Below, piece by piece: positions 48,176-57,027 of a stretch of 64,000 nucleotides of DNA; within the stretch, counting starts at the first letter, position 1; each line of letters opens with the position of its first letter. Source of the stretch: Methylobacterium iners. Lineage in GTDB: Bacteria > Pseudomonadota > Alphaproteobacteria > Rhizobiales > Beijerinckiaceae. Position numbers and translations under genes: made by a program. The stretch is taken from the NCBI RefSeq assembly GCF_022179305.1, contig NZ_BPQP01000049.1, forward strand, positions 62,001 through 126,000, read 5' to 3'. Under the pieces are notes generated by a model. The model had not been told where the DNA came from. It made no database searches and saw only the letters and a list, made by a program, of their open reading frames with translations.

Positions 48176-49063
48176 TCAGGCGGCCTCGGAATTCGGCTGC
48201 ACCTCCGTGAGGTAATCCTCCATCAGAGTCTTGGTCGTCGCGGCGGGTGTGAAGCGGTAGGGACCGATCTCGGCGACGGGCGTCACCTCGGCGGCCGAGC
48301 CCGTGATGAAGCACTCGTCGAAGCCGCTCATCTCCTCGGGGCGGATGCGGCGCTCCGTCACCGAGAAGCCGCGCCGGCGCGCCAGCTCGATCACCGTCTG
48401 GCGGGTCAGGCCGTCGAGGAAGCGGTCCGCCAGCGGCGTGTGGATGGCGCCGTCACGAATGAAGAACACGTTGGCGCCGGTGCATTCGGCGACGTTGTCC
48501 TCCCAGTCGAGCATGAGGGCGTCGGCGTAGCCCTTGTTCTCGGCCCGGTGCTTAGAGATCGTGCAGATCATGTAGAGGCCGGCCGCCTTCGAGGTCGAGG
48601 GCGCGGTGCGCGGGTCCGGCCGGCGGTAATCGGCGATGTCGAGGCGGATGCCCTTCATCTTCGTCTCGGGATCGAAGTAGCTCGGCCATTCCCAGGCGGC
48701 GACGGCGAGGTGGATGGTGTTGCCCTGGGCGGCGACGCCCATCATCTCGGAGCCGCGCCAGGCGACGGGGCGCAGATAGGCGTCCTGCAAGCCGCTCGTC
48801 TTCAGCACGAGGGCCTTGGCGGCCTCGATCTCGGCGACGCTGTAGGGGATCGTGAAGTCCAGAAGTTCGGCCGACTTCCGCAGGCGGGTCGAGTGCTCGA
48901 CGCTCTTGAAGATGCGCCCGCCATAGGCCCGCTCGCCCTCGAACACCGCCGAGCCGTAATGAAGGCCATGGCTGAGGACGTGGATCTTCGCATCCCGCCA
49001 CGGCACGAGGACGCCGTCGAACCAGATGGTGCCCTCGCGCTGGTCGAACGGGATCACGGACAT
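48176..49063 (-). CDS. ilvE: Branched-chain amino acid aminotransferase
   Basis: A 295-residue fold-type IV PLP aminotransferase for Leu, Ile and Val. GTIWFDGVLVPWRDAKIHVLSHGLHYGSAVFEGERAY is the N-terminal signature. The PLP lysine is probably in KHRAENKGYADALMLD, and VAECTGANVFFIRDG and ECFITGSAAEVTPV are standard. ATG 49063 (MSVIPFDQREG) is the natural start, since the longer frame would cross the divergent marR start. It diverges from the marR-regulator-kinase operon. Confidence 0.9.
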   Translation of the reverse strand: MSVIPFDQREGTIWFDGVLVPWRDAKIHVLSHGLHYGSAVFEGERAYGGRIFKSVEHSTRLRKSAELLDFTIPYSVAEIEAAKALVLKTSGLQDAYLRPVAWRGSEMMGVAAQGNTIHLAVAAWEWPSYFDPETKMKGIRLDIADYRRPDPRTAPSTSKAAGLYMICTISKHRAENKGYADALMLDWEDNVAECTGANVFFIRDGAIHTPLADRFLDGLTRQTVIELARRRGFSVTERRIRPEEMSGFDECFITGSAAEVTPVAEIGPYRFTPAATTKTLMEDYLTEVQPNSEAA

Positions 49064-49185
49064 GACGGGCTTCTCAAAAGTTGCGCAGACCCCTCCGCGC
49101 GAGGACGCGCGATCCGGGTCGGAGGAGGCCGGGAGGCTTGACGGGTAGCGACGGGCCTGAGATGTGTCAATAAGACTGACATAAA

Positions 49186-49743
49186 TTGAAGGCCGCTCCA
49201 AAGGTGACCCATCAGGCGACGAGGCAGGCCGAATCCGGCGCGGCCGCCCCGGCGAGGGAGGCGGCCACGGTCAACGACGACCTGATCGAGCTCCTGTTCT
49301 TCGCCTACCGCGACTTCGTGGGCGACCCGGACCGCATCCTCGCGCAGTACGGCTTCGGCCGGGCGCATCACCGGGTGCTGCACTTCGTCGACCGTTATCC
49401 GGGCCTCACGATCGCCGAGCTCCTCGACATCCTGCGCATCACCAAGCAGAGCCTCAACCGCGTGCTGAAGGACCTGATCGAGCAGGGCTACATCGCCCAG
49501 AAGACCGGCGAGAGCGACCGCCGCCAGCGGCTGCTGTTCTGCACCGAAGCAGGCGCGGCGCTCGCCGGCGACCTCACCCGGGTGCAGGTCCGCCGCCTCG
49601 CCCGGGCGCTCTCCGATCCCATCGGTGACGAGTCCGGTGGGGCGCGTGCTTCGGCCCAGGACTTCCTCCTGGCGATGATCGAGCCGGACGAGCGCGCCGC
49701 GGTGCGCCGCCTGATGGCGCGGCGCGGGCGGGACCTCGCCTGA
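49186..49743 (+). CDS. MarR family transcriptional regulator
   Basis: A 185-residue winged-helix regulator. LTIAELLDILRITKQSLNRVLKDLIEQGYIAQKTGESDRRQRLLFCTEAG is the MarR DNA-binding region with the DRR wing. The start is uncertain: TTG 49186 as given, or GTG 49204. It diverges from ilvE, and its stop overlaps the response-regulator start (TGATG), so it is translationally coupled to a two-component system. Confidence 0.88.
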   Translation: MKAAPKVTHQATRQAESGAAAPAREAATVNDDLIELLFFAYRDFVGDPDRILAQYGFGRAHHRVLHFVDRYPGLTIAELLDILRITKQSLNRVLKDLIEQGYIAQKTGESDRRQRLLFCTEAGAALAGDLTRVQVRRLARALSDPIGDESGGARASAQDFLLAMIEPDERAAVRRLMARRGRDLA

Positions 49744-50468
49744 TGGCCGCGGCAGGCCAGAGCGTCCGGGCCGATCTGCCCGACAACGCGCCCCACATCC
49801 TCGTCGTCGACGACGACCGGCGCGTGCGCGAACTGCTCTCCCGCTTCCTGTTCGAGCAGGGTTTTCGGGTTACGGCCGCCGCCAATGCCGCCGAGGCGCA
49901 GGCGAAGTCGCAATGCATCGTCTTCGACGCGCTGGTCCTCGACGTCATGATGCCGGGCATGAGCGGCTTCGATTATGCCCGGCAGGTCCGCGAGACCTCG
50001 CGAGTGCCGATCCTGATGCTGACGGCGCGCTCGAACCCGAACGACCGGGTGATGGGCCTCGAGATCGGCGCGGACGATTACCTGCCCAAGCCCTTCGAGC
50101 CGCGGGAGCTGATCCTGAGGCTCAACAACATCATCAAGCGCAGCGCCGACGGCACTCTCCTGCGGGAGCGCACCGGCGACACCGTCACCTTCGGGCCGTT
50201 CTCTTACCGGATCGACCGGGGCGAGCTCCGCCGCGACGAGGAGACGATCCGGATCACCGAGCGCGAGCGCGAGATCCTGACGATCCTGGCCATGGCCGGC
50301 GGCGGCAATGTCGAGCGCGAGACCCTCACGGGCAGCGGCGGGCTTGCGGCCGAGCGCAGCATCGACGTCCAGATCAACCGCCTGCGGCGCAAGACCGAGG
50401 TCGACCCCGCCAATCCCCTGTTCCTCCAGACCGTGCGGGGCGTCGGCTACCGCCTCGCCATCGATTAG
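49743..50468 (+). CDS. OmpR-family response regulator
   Basis: 241 residues: a receiver (ILVVDDDRRVRELLSRFL, phosphoacceptor Asp67 in LVLDVMMPGMSG, Lys in DYLPKPFEPRE) and a C-terminal winged helix (ITEREREILTILAMAGGGNVERETL, RSIDVQINRLRRKTEVDPANPLFLQTVRGVGYRL). It overlaps the marR stop by one base and precedes its kinase by nine bases, so the three form an operon. The full-length receiver suggests normal phosphorylation. Confidence 0.93.
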   Translation: MAAAGQSVRADLPDNAPHILVVDDDRRVRELLSRFLFEQGFRVTAAANAAEAQAKSQCIVFDALVLDVMMPGMSGFDYARQVRETSRVPILMLTARSNPNDRVMGLEIGADDYLPKPFEPRELILRLNNIIKRSADGTLLRERTGDTVTFGPFSYRIDRGELRRDEETIRITEREREILTILAMAGGGNVERETLTGSGGLAAERSIDVQINRLRRKTEVDPANPLFLQTVRGVGYRLAID

Positions 50469-50477
50469 GGCGGGATC

Positions 50478-51884
50478 ATGCCGGCGGGCGGTCTCACCCT
50501 GTCGAGCCTGCGCCGCGGCGCGAGCCTCGCCTGGGCGGCGCGGCCCCGCCCCCGCGAGCTCTGGCGCCGCATCGCGCGCGCCATCGGCGACGCTCTGCCG
50601 AAGGGCCTCTACGCCCGCTCGCTGATCATCATCATCGCGCCCGTCGTGCTGCTGCAATCGGTGATCGCCTACACCTTCATGGAGCGGCACTGGCAGCTCG
50701 TGACGCGGCGCCTCTCGGCGGCGGTGACGGCGGACGTAGCGGCGCTCATCGACATCTACGAGAGCTATCCTCAGGGGAAGGACGCCGAGACGCTGACCCG
50801 GATCGCCGGCGAGCGCCTCAGCCTCGACCTCGACATCCTGAAGGGGGCGAAGCTCCCCGAGCCCGGCCCGCGGCCGTTCTTCTCGATCCTCGACGAGGCC
50901 CTGTCGGACGAGATCCGGCGCCAGATCCGGCGGCCCTACTGGATCGACACGGTGGGCCGCTCCAGCCTGATCGAGATCCGGGTCGCGATCCCCGACGGGG
51001 TGCTGCGGGTGCTCGCCCGGCGCAGCCAGGCCTACGCCTCGAATTCGCACATCTTCCTGCTCTGGATGAGCGGCTCCTCCCTCGTGCTGCTCGGCGTCGC
51101 GATCCTGTTCCTGCGCAACCAGATCAAGCCGATCCTGCGGCTCGCGGCGGTGGCCGAGAGCTTCGGCAAGGGCCGCGAGATCGAGTTCCGCCCGCGCGGC
51201 GCCCGCGAGGTCCGCCAGGCGGGCCACGCCTTCATCGAGATGAAGCGGCGCATCGAGCGGGCGATGGAGCAGCGCACGACGATGCTCAACGGCGTCAGCC
51301 ACGATCTGCGCACCATCATCACCCGCTTCAAGCTCTCGCTGGCGCTCGTCGAGCAGACCGCCGAGGTGGAGGATCTGCGGCGCGACGTCGACGAGATGAG
51401 CCGGATGCTGGAAGCCTATCTCGCCTTCGCCCGCGGCGATTCGGGCGAGGCGGCGGTGCCGACCGACATGCGGGCCCTCCTCGAAGACCTGCGCAGCGAC
51501 GCAGAGCGCCTCGGTGCGCATGTCGACGCCGTGGAGATCGAGGGCGACGCGCTCGTCACCCTCAAGCCCGATGCGATGCGGCGCTGCCTGTTCAACCTGG
51601 CCGCCAACGCCGCCCGCTACGGCGAGACCGTCGCCATCGTCGGCAAGCGCGAGGCCCGGGCTTTCTTCGTCTCGATCGACGACGATGGCCCAGGCATTCC
51701 GGCCGAGCAGCGCGAGGAAGTCTTCAAGCCCTTCGTCCGCCTCGACGATGCGCGCCAGGACGCAGGCGGATCGGGGCTCGGCCTCTCGATTGCCCGCGAC
51801 ATCGCACGGGCGCATGGCGGCGACGTCAACCTGCACGACAGCCCGCTCGGCGGCCTGCGCGCTACCGTGCGCATTCCCGCCTGA
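50478..51884 (+). CDS. EnvZ-like sensor histidine kinase
   Basis: 468 residues. Membrane helices at about 47-66 and 190-212 flank a periplasmic sensor region. HAMP follows (NQIKPILRLAAVAESFGKG). The H box is NGVSHDLRTIITRFK with His276, and the ATPase domain has the N box CLFNLAANAARYGE, G1 DDDGPGIPAEQ and G2 GGSGLGLSIARDIARAHGG. It is the partner of the upstream response regulator. The order resembles envZ/ompR, but with a MarR gene first. Confidence 0.92.
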   Translation: MPAGGLTLSSLRRGASLAWAARPRPRELWRRIARAIGDALPKGLYARSLIIIIAPVVLLQSVIAYTFMERHWQLVTRRLSAAVTADVAALIDIYESYPQGKDAETLTRIAGERLSLDLDILKGAKLPEPGPRPFFSILDEALSDEIRRQIRRPYWIDTVGRSSLIEIRVAIPDGVLRVLARRSQAYASNSHIFLLWMSGSSLVLLGVAILFLRNQIKPILRLAAVAESFGKGREIEFRPRGAREVRQAGHAFIEMKRRIERAMEQRTTMLNGVSHDLRTIITRFKLSLALVEQTAEVEDLRRDVDEMSRMLEAYLAFARGDSGEAAVPTDMRALLEDLRSDAERLGAHVDAVEIEGDALVTLKPDAMRRCLFNLAANAARYGETVAIVGKREARAFFVSIDDDGPGIPAEQREEVFKPFVRLDDARQDAGGSGLGLSIARDIARAHGGDVNLHDSPLGGLRATVRIPA

Positions 51885-52008
51885 GCCGCCTTCGTCGCAT
51901 CCCGCGAAATTCTTCCGCTGGGATGTCCCCAGGACGATTGCGCAGTGCTATGAGCCCATCCGTATCCCGATCCGGCCCCGCCCGGATCCGACCGACGTGA
52001 GTGCCGAG

Positions 52009-52194
52009 ATGAACCCGCTGGTGCCCCTCTTCGTCCTGCTTCTGCTGCCGCTTGCCGCGATCGGCCTCATCTTGGCCATCGATACGGGTATCGAGCCGGC
52101 CCTGTTCTATGCCAGCGTCAAGACCTTCGTGATCCTGGGCGTGCTCGCGGGCCTGCTCTCCTTCGGTGCGAGCCGTCTCGCGGACCGTTCCTAG
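52009..52194 (+). CDS. Small two-helix membrane protein
   Basis: 61 residues from ATG 52009, or 65 from GTG 51997. Two hydrophobic helices (LVPLFVLLLLPLAAIGLILAI and YASVKTFVILGVLAGLLSFGA) suggest an inner-membrane hairpin. No family is recognised. It overlaps the convergent DUF533 gene by four bases (shared CTAG). Confidence 0.55.
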   Translation: MNPLVPLFVLLLLPLAAIGLILAIDTGIEPALFYASVKTFVILGVLAGLLSFGASRLADRS

Positions 52195-52733
52195 GCGGTC
52201 AGCTCGGCTTCGAGCCTGTCGGCGGCCTCTCCCGGCACGTCGAGGGCATCGGCGAGCATTCGCAGGAACTCACGCTCCTGAAGCGTGTCCGGGTCGATGG
52301 CGAGGCGCGCGGCCGCATAGATCCGGGCCGCCGTGTCAGGGTCGTTGACCTGCTGGGCGATGTCATCGACGTCGAAGGGCTCGGCGAGTTCCTTCTCAAG
52401 CCAGGCCCGGCCGTCGCTCTCGACGCCGGCCGCGGCGACCGCGTCGTCGAGGCGTTTACGCTCGTCGGCATCGACGATCCCGTCCGCGAGCGTCGCGGCG
52501 ATCATGGCGCGCAGCATCGTCCGCGCCTCGTCCTCCCCGACATCGATATGGTCGAACGGCGTCGCCGGGCCGGCGCCTGCCCTGGCCGGCTCGCCCCCGC
52601 GCAGGGAACGGTAGGCGAGGCCGGCGAGCAACGCGAGGCCGCCCAGGGCAGCCGTCGCCGCGATGCCGCTTCGGCGCGAGCGAACCAGCGCGTCGACGAT
52701 ATGCCTGGCCTGCGCCATGTTCTTCTCGGTCAT
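52191..52733 (-). CDS. DUF533 / TerB-like membrane-anchored protein
   Basis: About 180 residues from ATG 52733 (ATG 52718 and 52769 are alternatives). An N-terminal membrane helix (GIAATAALGGLALLAGLAY) is followed by a TerB-like helical domain: EARTMLRAMIAATLADGIVDADERKRL, FDVDDIAQQVNDPDTAARIYAAARLAIDPDTLQEREFLRMLADAL. This is the YebE/DUF533 pattern. The function is unknown. Confidence 0.8.
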   Translation of the reverse strand: MTEKNMAQARHIVDALVRSRRSGIAATAALGGLALLAGLAYRSLRGGEPARAGAGPATPFDHIDVGEDEARTMLRAMIAATLADGIVDADERKRLDDAVAAAGVESDGRAWLEKELAEPFDVDDIAQQVNDPDTAARIYAAARLAIDPDTLQEREFLRMLADALDVPGEAADRLEAELTA

Positions 52734-52859
52734 CTCTGAGGGCTCCGGGTCTGTCGGACTGGAGTGCAACGGACGAAGGCGCGGGCCGGTTCAGCCGGCA
52801 CGGTGCATCACGTTCGATGACGGCCGGACGGCACAGCTAAGGGGAGGGAGGCGGCAACC

Positions 52860-53192
52860 GTGCGAATTCCGTTGGTCCGAGCCGTCGCCGCCGCCGTCCT
52901 CGCGTCGGGAGCGACCGCCCAGGAGGGCGCCCGCCTCCCCGATTGCGCCCTTTCGGGTGCCGCGAGCGTCATGATCGGCGGCCGACCGGCCCTGCGCATG
53001 TCCGACGTCGCGAATTGTCCGGCCGAGCTCTACGAGGTGGTGCCGAGCATCCGCATCGAGGGCCAGCCGGTCATCCGGTTCCGCACCGGGACCGAAGCCC
53101 GCGGCAGCTGCACGGCCACCGGCGACCCGTCGGTCCGCTTCGAGGGCCGGACCGCTCCGCGAATCGGCGACGTCGATTGCCGCGGGCGCTGA
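52860..53192 (+). CDS. Exported protein with PAAR-like repeats
   Basis: 110 residues from GTG 52860, with a strong GGAGG site upstream. A signal peptide ([20 protein letters not shown]) precedes a compact beta-rich part with three units resembling PAAR motifs: [31 protein letters not shown] and [18 protein letters not shown]. Cysteines are conserved in position. Classical PAAR tips of type VI systems lack signal peptides, and no T6SS genes are near, so this is a divergent, periplasmic relative of unknown role. Confidence 0.55.
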   Translation: MRIPLVRAVAAAVLASGATAQEGARLPDCALSGAASVMIGGRPALRMSDVANCPAELYEVVPSIRIEGQPVIRFRTGTEARGSCTATGDPSVRFEGRTAPRIGDVDCRGR

Positions 53193-53316
53193 CGTCCGGT
53201 CGCCTGGTGGGCGAGCAGAGGACGCGCCGGCATCAAGGCGACCTCGTGCCTGCCGGACGGTTTCGCGCTATAAGCGGTTGACAGGGGCGGCCCTGCCTCG
53301 CCACATCCCAGCTATC

Positions 53317-54312
53317 ATGAGTGAATTGAACGCGACGACCCTGCCCGCCGAGGGCAAGAAACCTCCGCTGGAGATCCTGCTCTGTGCGCCGCGCGGGTTC
53401 TGCGCCGGCGTGGTGCGGGCGATCGACGTGGTCGAACGGGCGCTCGCGATCTACGGGCCGCCGGTCTACGTCCGCCACGAGATCGTCCACAACAAGTACG
53501 TGGTCGAGAGCCTGAAGCGCAAAGGCGCCGTGTTCGTCCGCGAGCTCGACGAGGTGCCGGACGGGAACGCCCCGGTGATCTTCTCCGCCCACGGCGTCGC
53601 CAAGACCGTGCCGGCCAATGCTGACAGTCGTGGCCTCGTCACCATCGACGCGACCTGCCCGCTGGTGACCAAGGTCCACCGCGAGGCGGAGATTCACCAC
53701 AAGCGCGGCCGCCACGTCCTCCTGGTCGGCCATTCCGGCCATCCCGAGGTCGTCGGCACCATGGGGCAGCTCCCCAAGGGTTCGATCACGCTCGTCGAGG
53801 ACATCGATCAGATCGAGGCCCTGACGCCGGAGAACCCGAACAACCTCGCCTGGGTGACGCAGACGACGCTGTCGGTCGACGACACCCACCACATCGTCGA
53901 GGCGCTCAAGAAGAAGTTCCCGACCATCACGGGGCCGCACAAGGACGACATCTGCTACGCCACCACCAACCGCCAAGAGGCGGTGAAGCAGGTGGCGCCG
54001 CTGGTCGACGCGCTGATCGTGGTCGGCTCCTCGAATTCCTCGAACTCGCAGCGCCTGCGCGAAGTGGCCGAGCGGGTCGGCGTGCCGATCACCCGCCTCG
54101 TGCTTCGCGCCGAGGAGATCGATTGGGAGGCCTTCGGCAACGTGCGCAAGCTCGGGCTGACCGCCGGCGCCTCCGCCCCGGAGGTATTGGTGGAGGAGAT
54201 CATCGACGCCTTCGCCGCCCGCTACGACGTGACCGTCGACACCGTCTCGACGGTGGTCGAGGACATGTCCTTCCCTCTGCCGCGGGAACTCCGCAGCGAA
54301 GCCGCCGAGTAG
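53317..54312 (+). CDS. ispH: 4-hydroxy-3-methylbut-2-enyl diphosphate reductase
   Basis: The last step of the MEP isoprenoid pathway, yielding IPP and DMAPP. The 331-residue protein carries the cluster cysteines in [12 protein letters not shown] (Cys29), DATCPLVTK (Cys114) and [10 protein letters not shown] (Cys213), and the EEII-type C-terminus [16 protein letters not shown]. The start is ATG 53317 ([10 protein letters not shown]). It precedes thrB, with a hairpin between. Confidence 0.96.
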   Translation: MSELNATTLPAEGKKPPLEILLCAPRGFCAGVVRAIDVVERALAIYGPPVYVRHEIVHNKYVVESLKRKGAVFVRELDEVPDGNAPVIFSAHGVAKTVPANADSRGLVTIDATCPLVTKVHREAEIHHKRGRHVLLVGHSGHPEVVGTMGQLPKGSITLVEDIDQIEALTPENPNNLAWVTQTTLSVDDTHHIVEALKKKFPTITGPHKDDICYATTNRQEAVKQVAPLVDALIVVGSSNSSNSQRLREVAERVGVPITRLVLRAEEIDWEAFGNVRKLGLTAGASAPEVLVEEIIDAFAARYDVTVDTVSTVVEDMSFPLPRELRSEAAE

Positions 54313-54343
54313 CTTGTTCCCGGCCATTGCCGGCCTTCAAGCG

Positions 54344-54366
54344 GGGGCGCCCAGCGGCGCCCCTTC
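54344..54366 (+). terminator. Hairpin terminator after ispH
   Basis: GGGGCGCC (54344-54351), loop CAGC, GGCGCCCC (54356-54363), then TTCG. An 8-bp GC stem without a strong T run, so termination may be partial. Confidence 0.45.
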
Positions 54367-54398
54367 GCGTGTCTCGACACTGACCTGAAGCGACTCCC

Positions 54399-55364
54399 GT
54401 GGCCGTCTATACTGAGGTTTCCGACGCGGCCCTGACCGCCTTCCTCCAGGCCTACGAGATCGGCACCCTGCTTTCCTACAAGGGCATCGCCGAGGGCGTC
54501 GAGAACACCAACTTCTTCCTGCACACCACCGCCGGCTTCTACATCCTTACCCTCTACGAGAAGCGGGTGCGGGCCGACGACCTGCCTTTCTTTCTCAACC
54601 TGATGGAGCATCTGGCCGACCGCGGTCTTGCCTGTCCGCAGCCGATCCGCAACCGCGGGGGCCAGGCCCTCGGCCAGCTCTGCGGCCGACCCGCGGTGAT
54701 CGTCAGCTTCCTCGAAGGCGTCTCGGTCAAGCAGCCCAACGCCGACCATTGCCGGGCGCTCGGCCGGGCGCTCGCCGGCCTTCACGCGGCGGGCTGCGAT
54801 TTCGGGATGGTCCGCGAGAACAATCTCTCGGTCCAGGCTTGGAGGCCGCTGTTCCGGTCGGCCGAGGCCCAGGCCGACGGCGTCGCGCCGGGTCTCGCCG
54901 AGCGGATTCGGGCCGACCTCGCCGTGCTGGAGGCCGGCTGGCCCAGCGGGCTGCCGGGCGGCGTCATCCACGCCGACCTCTTCACCGACAACGTATTCTT
55001 CATCGGCGAAGCGCTGTCGGGGCTGATCGACTTCTACTTCGCCTGCACGGACGCCTTCGCCTACGACATCGCGATCTGCCTGAACGCCTGGTGCTTCGAT
55101 CCGGACGGCACCTATCACCGGGACATGGGCGCGGCGCTGATTGCGGGCTACGAGGCGGTGAGGCCCTTGGAGCCCGCCGAGGTCGCGGCCCTGCCGATCC
55201 TGGCCCGCGGCGCGGCGCTGCGCTTCATGCTGACCCGGCTGGTGGACTGGCTCAACGTGCCCCCCGGCGCCCTGGTCCAACCGAAGGACCCGCTCGAATA
55301 CGACCGGCGGCTGACGTTCCACCGCAGCGCTGGGCACGCGCGGGATTACGGGTGGGAGGGGTAG
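54399..55364 (+). CDS. thrB: Homoserine kinase (ThrB, APH fold)
   Basis: Phosphorylates homoserine for threonine synthesis. The 321-residue protein is of the aminoglycoside phosphotransferase-like type: MAVYTEVSDAALTAFLQAYEIGTLLSYKGIAEGVENTNFFLHTTAGFYILTLYEKR at the N-terminus, the catalytic loop GVIHADLFTDNVFF with Asp, and metal-binding LIDFYFACTDAFAYDIAICLN. It starts with GTG 54399, 86 bases after ispH. Confidence 0.92.
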   Translation: MAVYTEVSDAALTAFLQAYEIGTLLSYKGIAEGVENTNFFLHTTAGFYILTLYEKRVRADDLPFFLNLMEHLADRGLACPQPIRNRGGQALGQLCGRPAVIVSFLEGVSVKQPNADHCRALGRALAGLHAAGCDFGMVRENNLSVQAWRPLFRSAEAQADGVAPGLAERIRADLAVLEAGWPSGLPGGVIHADLFTDNVFFIGEALSGLIDFYFACTDAFAYDIAICLNAWCFDPDGTYHRDMGAALIAGYEAVRPLEPAEVAALPILARGAALRFMLTRLVDWLNVPPGALVQPKDPLEYDRRLTFHRSAGHARDYGWEG

Positions 55365-55406
55365 TTCCCACACTCCTTCGACCCAGGCCTGCGTTCTTCC
55401 CCACGC

Positions 55407-55521
55407 TTGTCATCCCGAGGCGCCGCAGGCGAGCCCGGAACCCAGAGCCGCCGACGGCGCCTTGCCTGCCGCGTCAGCGATGATGGGTTCCGGGCTCGGC
55501 TCCGCAGCCCCGGAATGACGA
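55407..55521. repeat. REP-like dispersed repeat, 115-base inverted repeat
   Basis: Arms of 38 bases (55407-55444 and 55484-55521) are near-complementary, with outer TTGTCATCCCG / CGGAATGACGA and inner GAGCCCGGAACCCA / TGGGTTCCGGGCTCG. It matches the element at 63050-63101 in the sequence CGCCGCAGGCGAGCCCGGAA. Confidence 0.75.
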
Positions 55522-55551
55522 AGGTGGAGCAGGACGAAAGGCAGGGGCGGC

Positions 55552-56034
55552 TCAGATCACCTTGAGCAGCGCTTCCGCCCCCGAGATCTCCGTCTTCACC
55601 GGCACCTCCTCGAGGTGCAGCACGCGCACCACGCCGTCGTCGACGAGCATGGAATAGCGCTTGGAGCGCGGACCCAGGCCGAAGCCGGTGCCGTCCATGT
55701 CGAGGCCGGTCGCCTTGGCGAACTCGGCGTTGCCGTCGGCGAGGAATTCAATGCCCTCGGCGCTGCTCTCCTTCTTCCAGGCATTGAGCACGAACACGTC
55801 GTTCACCGACGTCACCGCGATGGCGTCGACGCCGCGCGAGAGGATCTCGTCCTTGTGGGCGACGAAGCCGGGCAGGTGGTTGCGGTGGCAGCTCGGGGTG
55901 AAGGCGCCGGGAACGCCGACGAGGACCACGCGCCGGCCCTTGAACAGGTCGTCCGTCGTCTTGGCTTCCGGCCCCTCCGGTCCGTTCACGCGAAAGGTCA
56001 CCTGGGGCAGGTGGTCGCCGACCTGGATCGTCAT
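55552..56034 (-). CDS. Peroxiredoxin, Prx5/redoxin type
   Basis: 160 residues from ATG 56034 (GAGGAG upstream). The active site is [18 protein letters not shown] with the peroxidatic Cys49. [15 protein letters not shown] and [18 protein letters not shown] are the usual Prx5 features, and a C-terminal resolving cysteine is not evident. It is predicted to reduce H2O2 or alkyl hydroperoxides, perhaps with glutathione. It diverges from yqgE. Confidence 0.9.
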   Translation of the reverse strand: MTIQVGDHLPQVTFRVNGPEGPEAKTTDDLFKGRRVVLVGVPGAFTPSCHRNHLPGFVAHKDEILSRGVDAIAVTSVNDVFVLNAWKKESSAEGIEFLADGNAEFAKATGLDMDGTGFGLGPRSKRYSMLVDDGVVRVLHLEEVPVKTEISGAEALLKVI

Positions 56035-56146
56035 GTTTGTCTCCTCGTCGACGGGGCAGGGGGCCTCGAAGCGCCGCCCCTCTAACGTGACAGGACTGCC
56101 ATGTCGATGCGCTTTGGTGGTGGACAATGCGGGCGTCGCGCGTAGC

Positions 56147-56752
56147 ATGACGCGCATGTCGGATTCCGATGCGCCTGCCTATCTCGACGGTCAGTTCCTG
56201 GTCGCCATGCCGGGGATGGGCGACGAGCGCTTTGCCCGCTCCGTGATCTATCTTTGCGCCCATTCCGCCGACGGCGCGATGGGCATCATCCTGAACAAGC
56301 CGGCCAGCGACCTCAACATGCCGGACCTGCTCGTCCAGCTCGACATCGCGACGGAGGCCGACGCCATCCGCCTGCGCGAGCGCGTCGGCCACATGCCGGT
56401 GCTGATGGGCGGACCGGTCGACGCCAAGCGCGGCTTTGTGCTCCACACAGACGATTTCCACATCGACCAATCCACACTGATCATCGACGACGGCATCTGC
56501 CTGACCGCGACCGTCGAGATCCTGCGGGCCATCGCCAACGGCGACGGCCCCGCCAGCGCCGTCCTGGCGCTGGGCTATGCCGGCTGGCAGGCGGGGCAGC
56601 TCGAGAGCGAGATCCTCGCCAATGGCTGGCTCACCTGCCCGGCCGATCCCGAGCTGATCTTCCATCCCGCGCTCGAGGCGAAGTACGAGCGGACGCTGCG
56701 CAGCAACGGCATCGATCCTGCGATGCTGTCGGCGAGTGCGGGCCGGGCCTGA
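56147..56752 (+). CDS. yqgE: YqgE/AlgH family protein (UPF0301)
   Basis: About 201 residues from ATG 56147, or 198 from ATG 56156. The family features are [76 protein letters not shown] and [26 protein letters not shown]. The function is unresolved; in pseudomonads it is linked to alginate regulation. The candidate parS site lies 17 bases after its stop. Confidence 0.92.
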   Translation: MTRMSDSDAPAYLDGQFLVAMPGMGDERFARSVIYLCAHSADGAMGIILNKPASDLNMPDLLVQLDIATEADAIRLRERVGHMPVLMGGPVDAKRGFVLHTDDFHIDQSTLIIDDGICLTATVEILRAIANGDGPASAVLALGYAGWQAGQLESEILANGWLTCPADPELIFHPALEAKYERTLRSNGIDPAMLSASAGRA

Positions 56753-56769
56753 GCGCTCGGAACCGAGAA

Positions 56770-56785
56770 TGTTTCACGTGAAATT
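56770..56785. promoter_or_regulatory. parS-like site (candidate ParB binding)
   Basis: TGTTTCACGTGAAATT matches the general parS palindrome TGTTTCACGTGAAACA at 14 of 16 bases, including the perfect 12-base core TTTCACGTGAAA. It lies in the gap between yqgE and the convergent secreted-protein gene, where a real site would be free of coding constraint. Confidence 0.65.
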
Positions 56786-57027
56786 TTTCCTATTCGCTCC
56801 CGGCTGAGCCGATCGATCCGCCCTTCCCCGGACGCCTGGAGCGTCAGCGGAAGGTGACCCGGCACCCAGCCACAAACGTGCCGCGCCAGCGGCTCAAAAC
56901 GACAGCGCCATCGTTCGGATGCTTCGCGGCTTTTTCGCTGGATCCCGGATCGGGTTCCGCTTCGCTCCACCCGTCTGGGAAAGGACACGGGTGAGACGAC
57001 CATGCCGTTCGGTCGGAAGAAGCCCAG

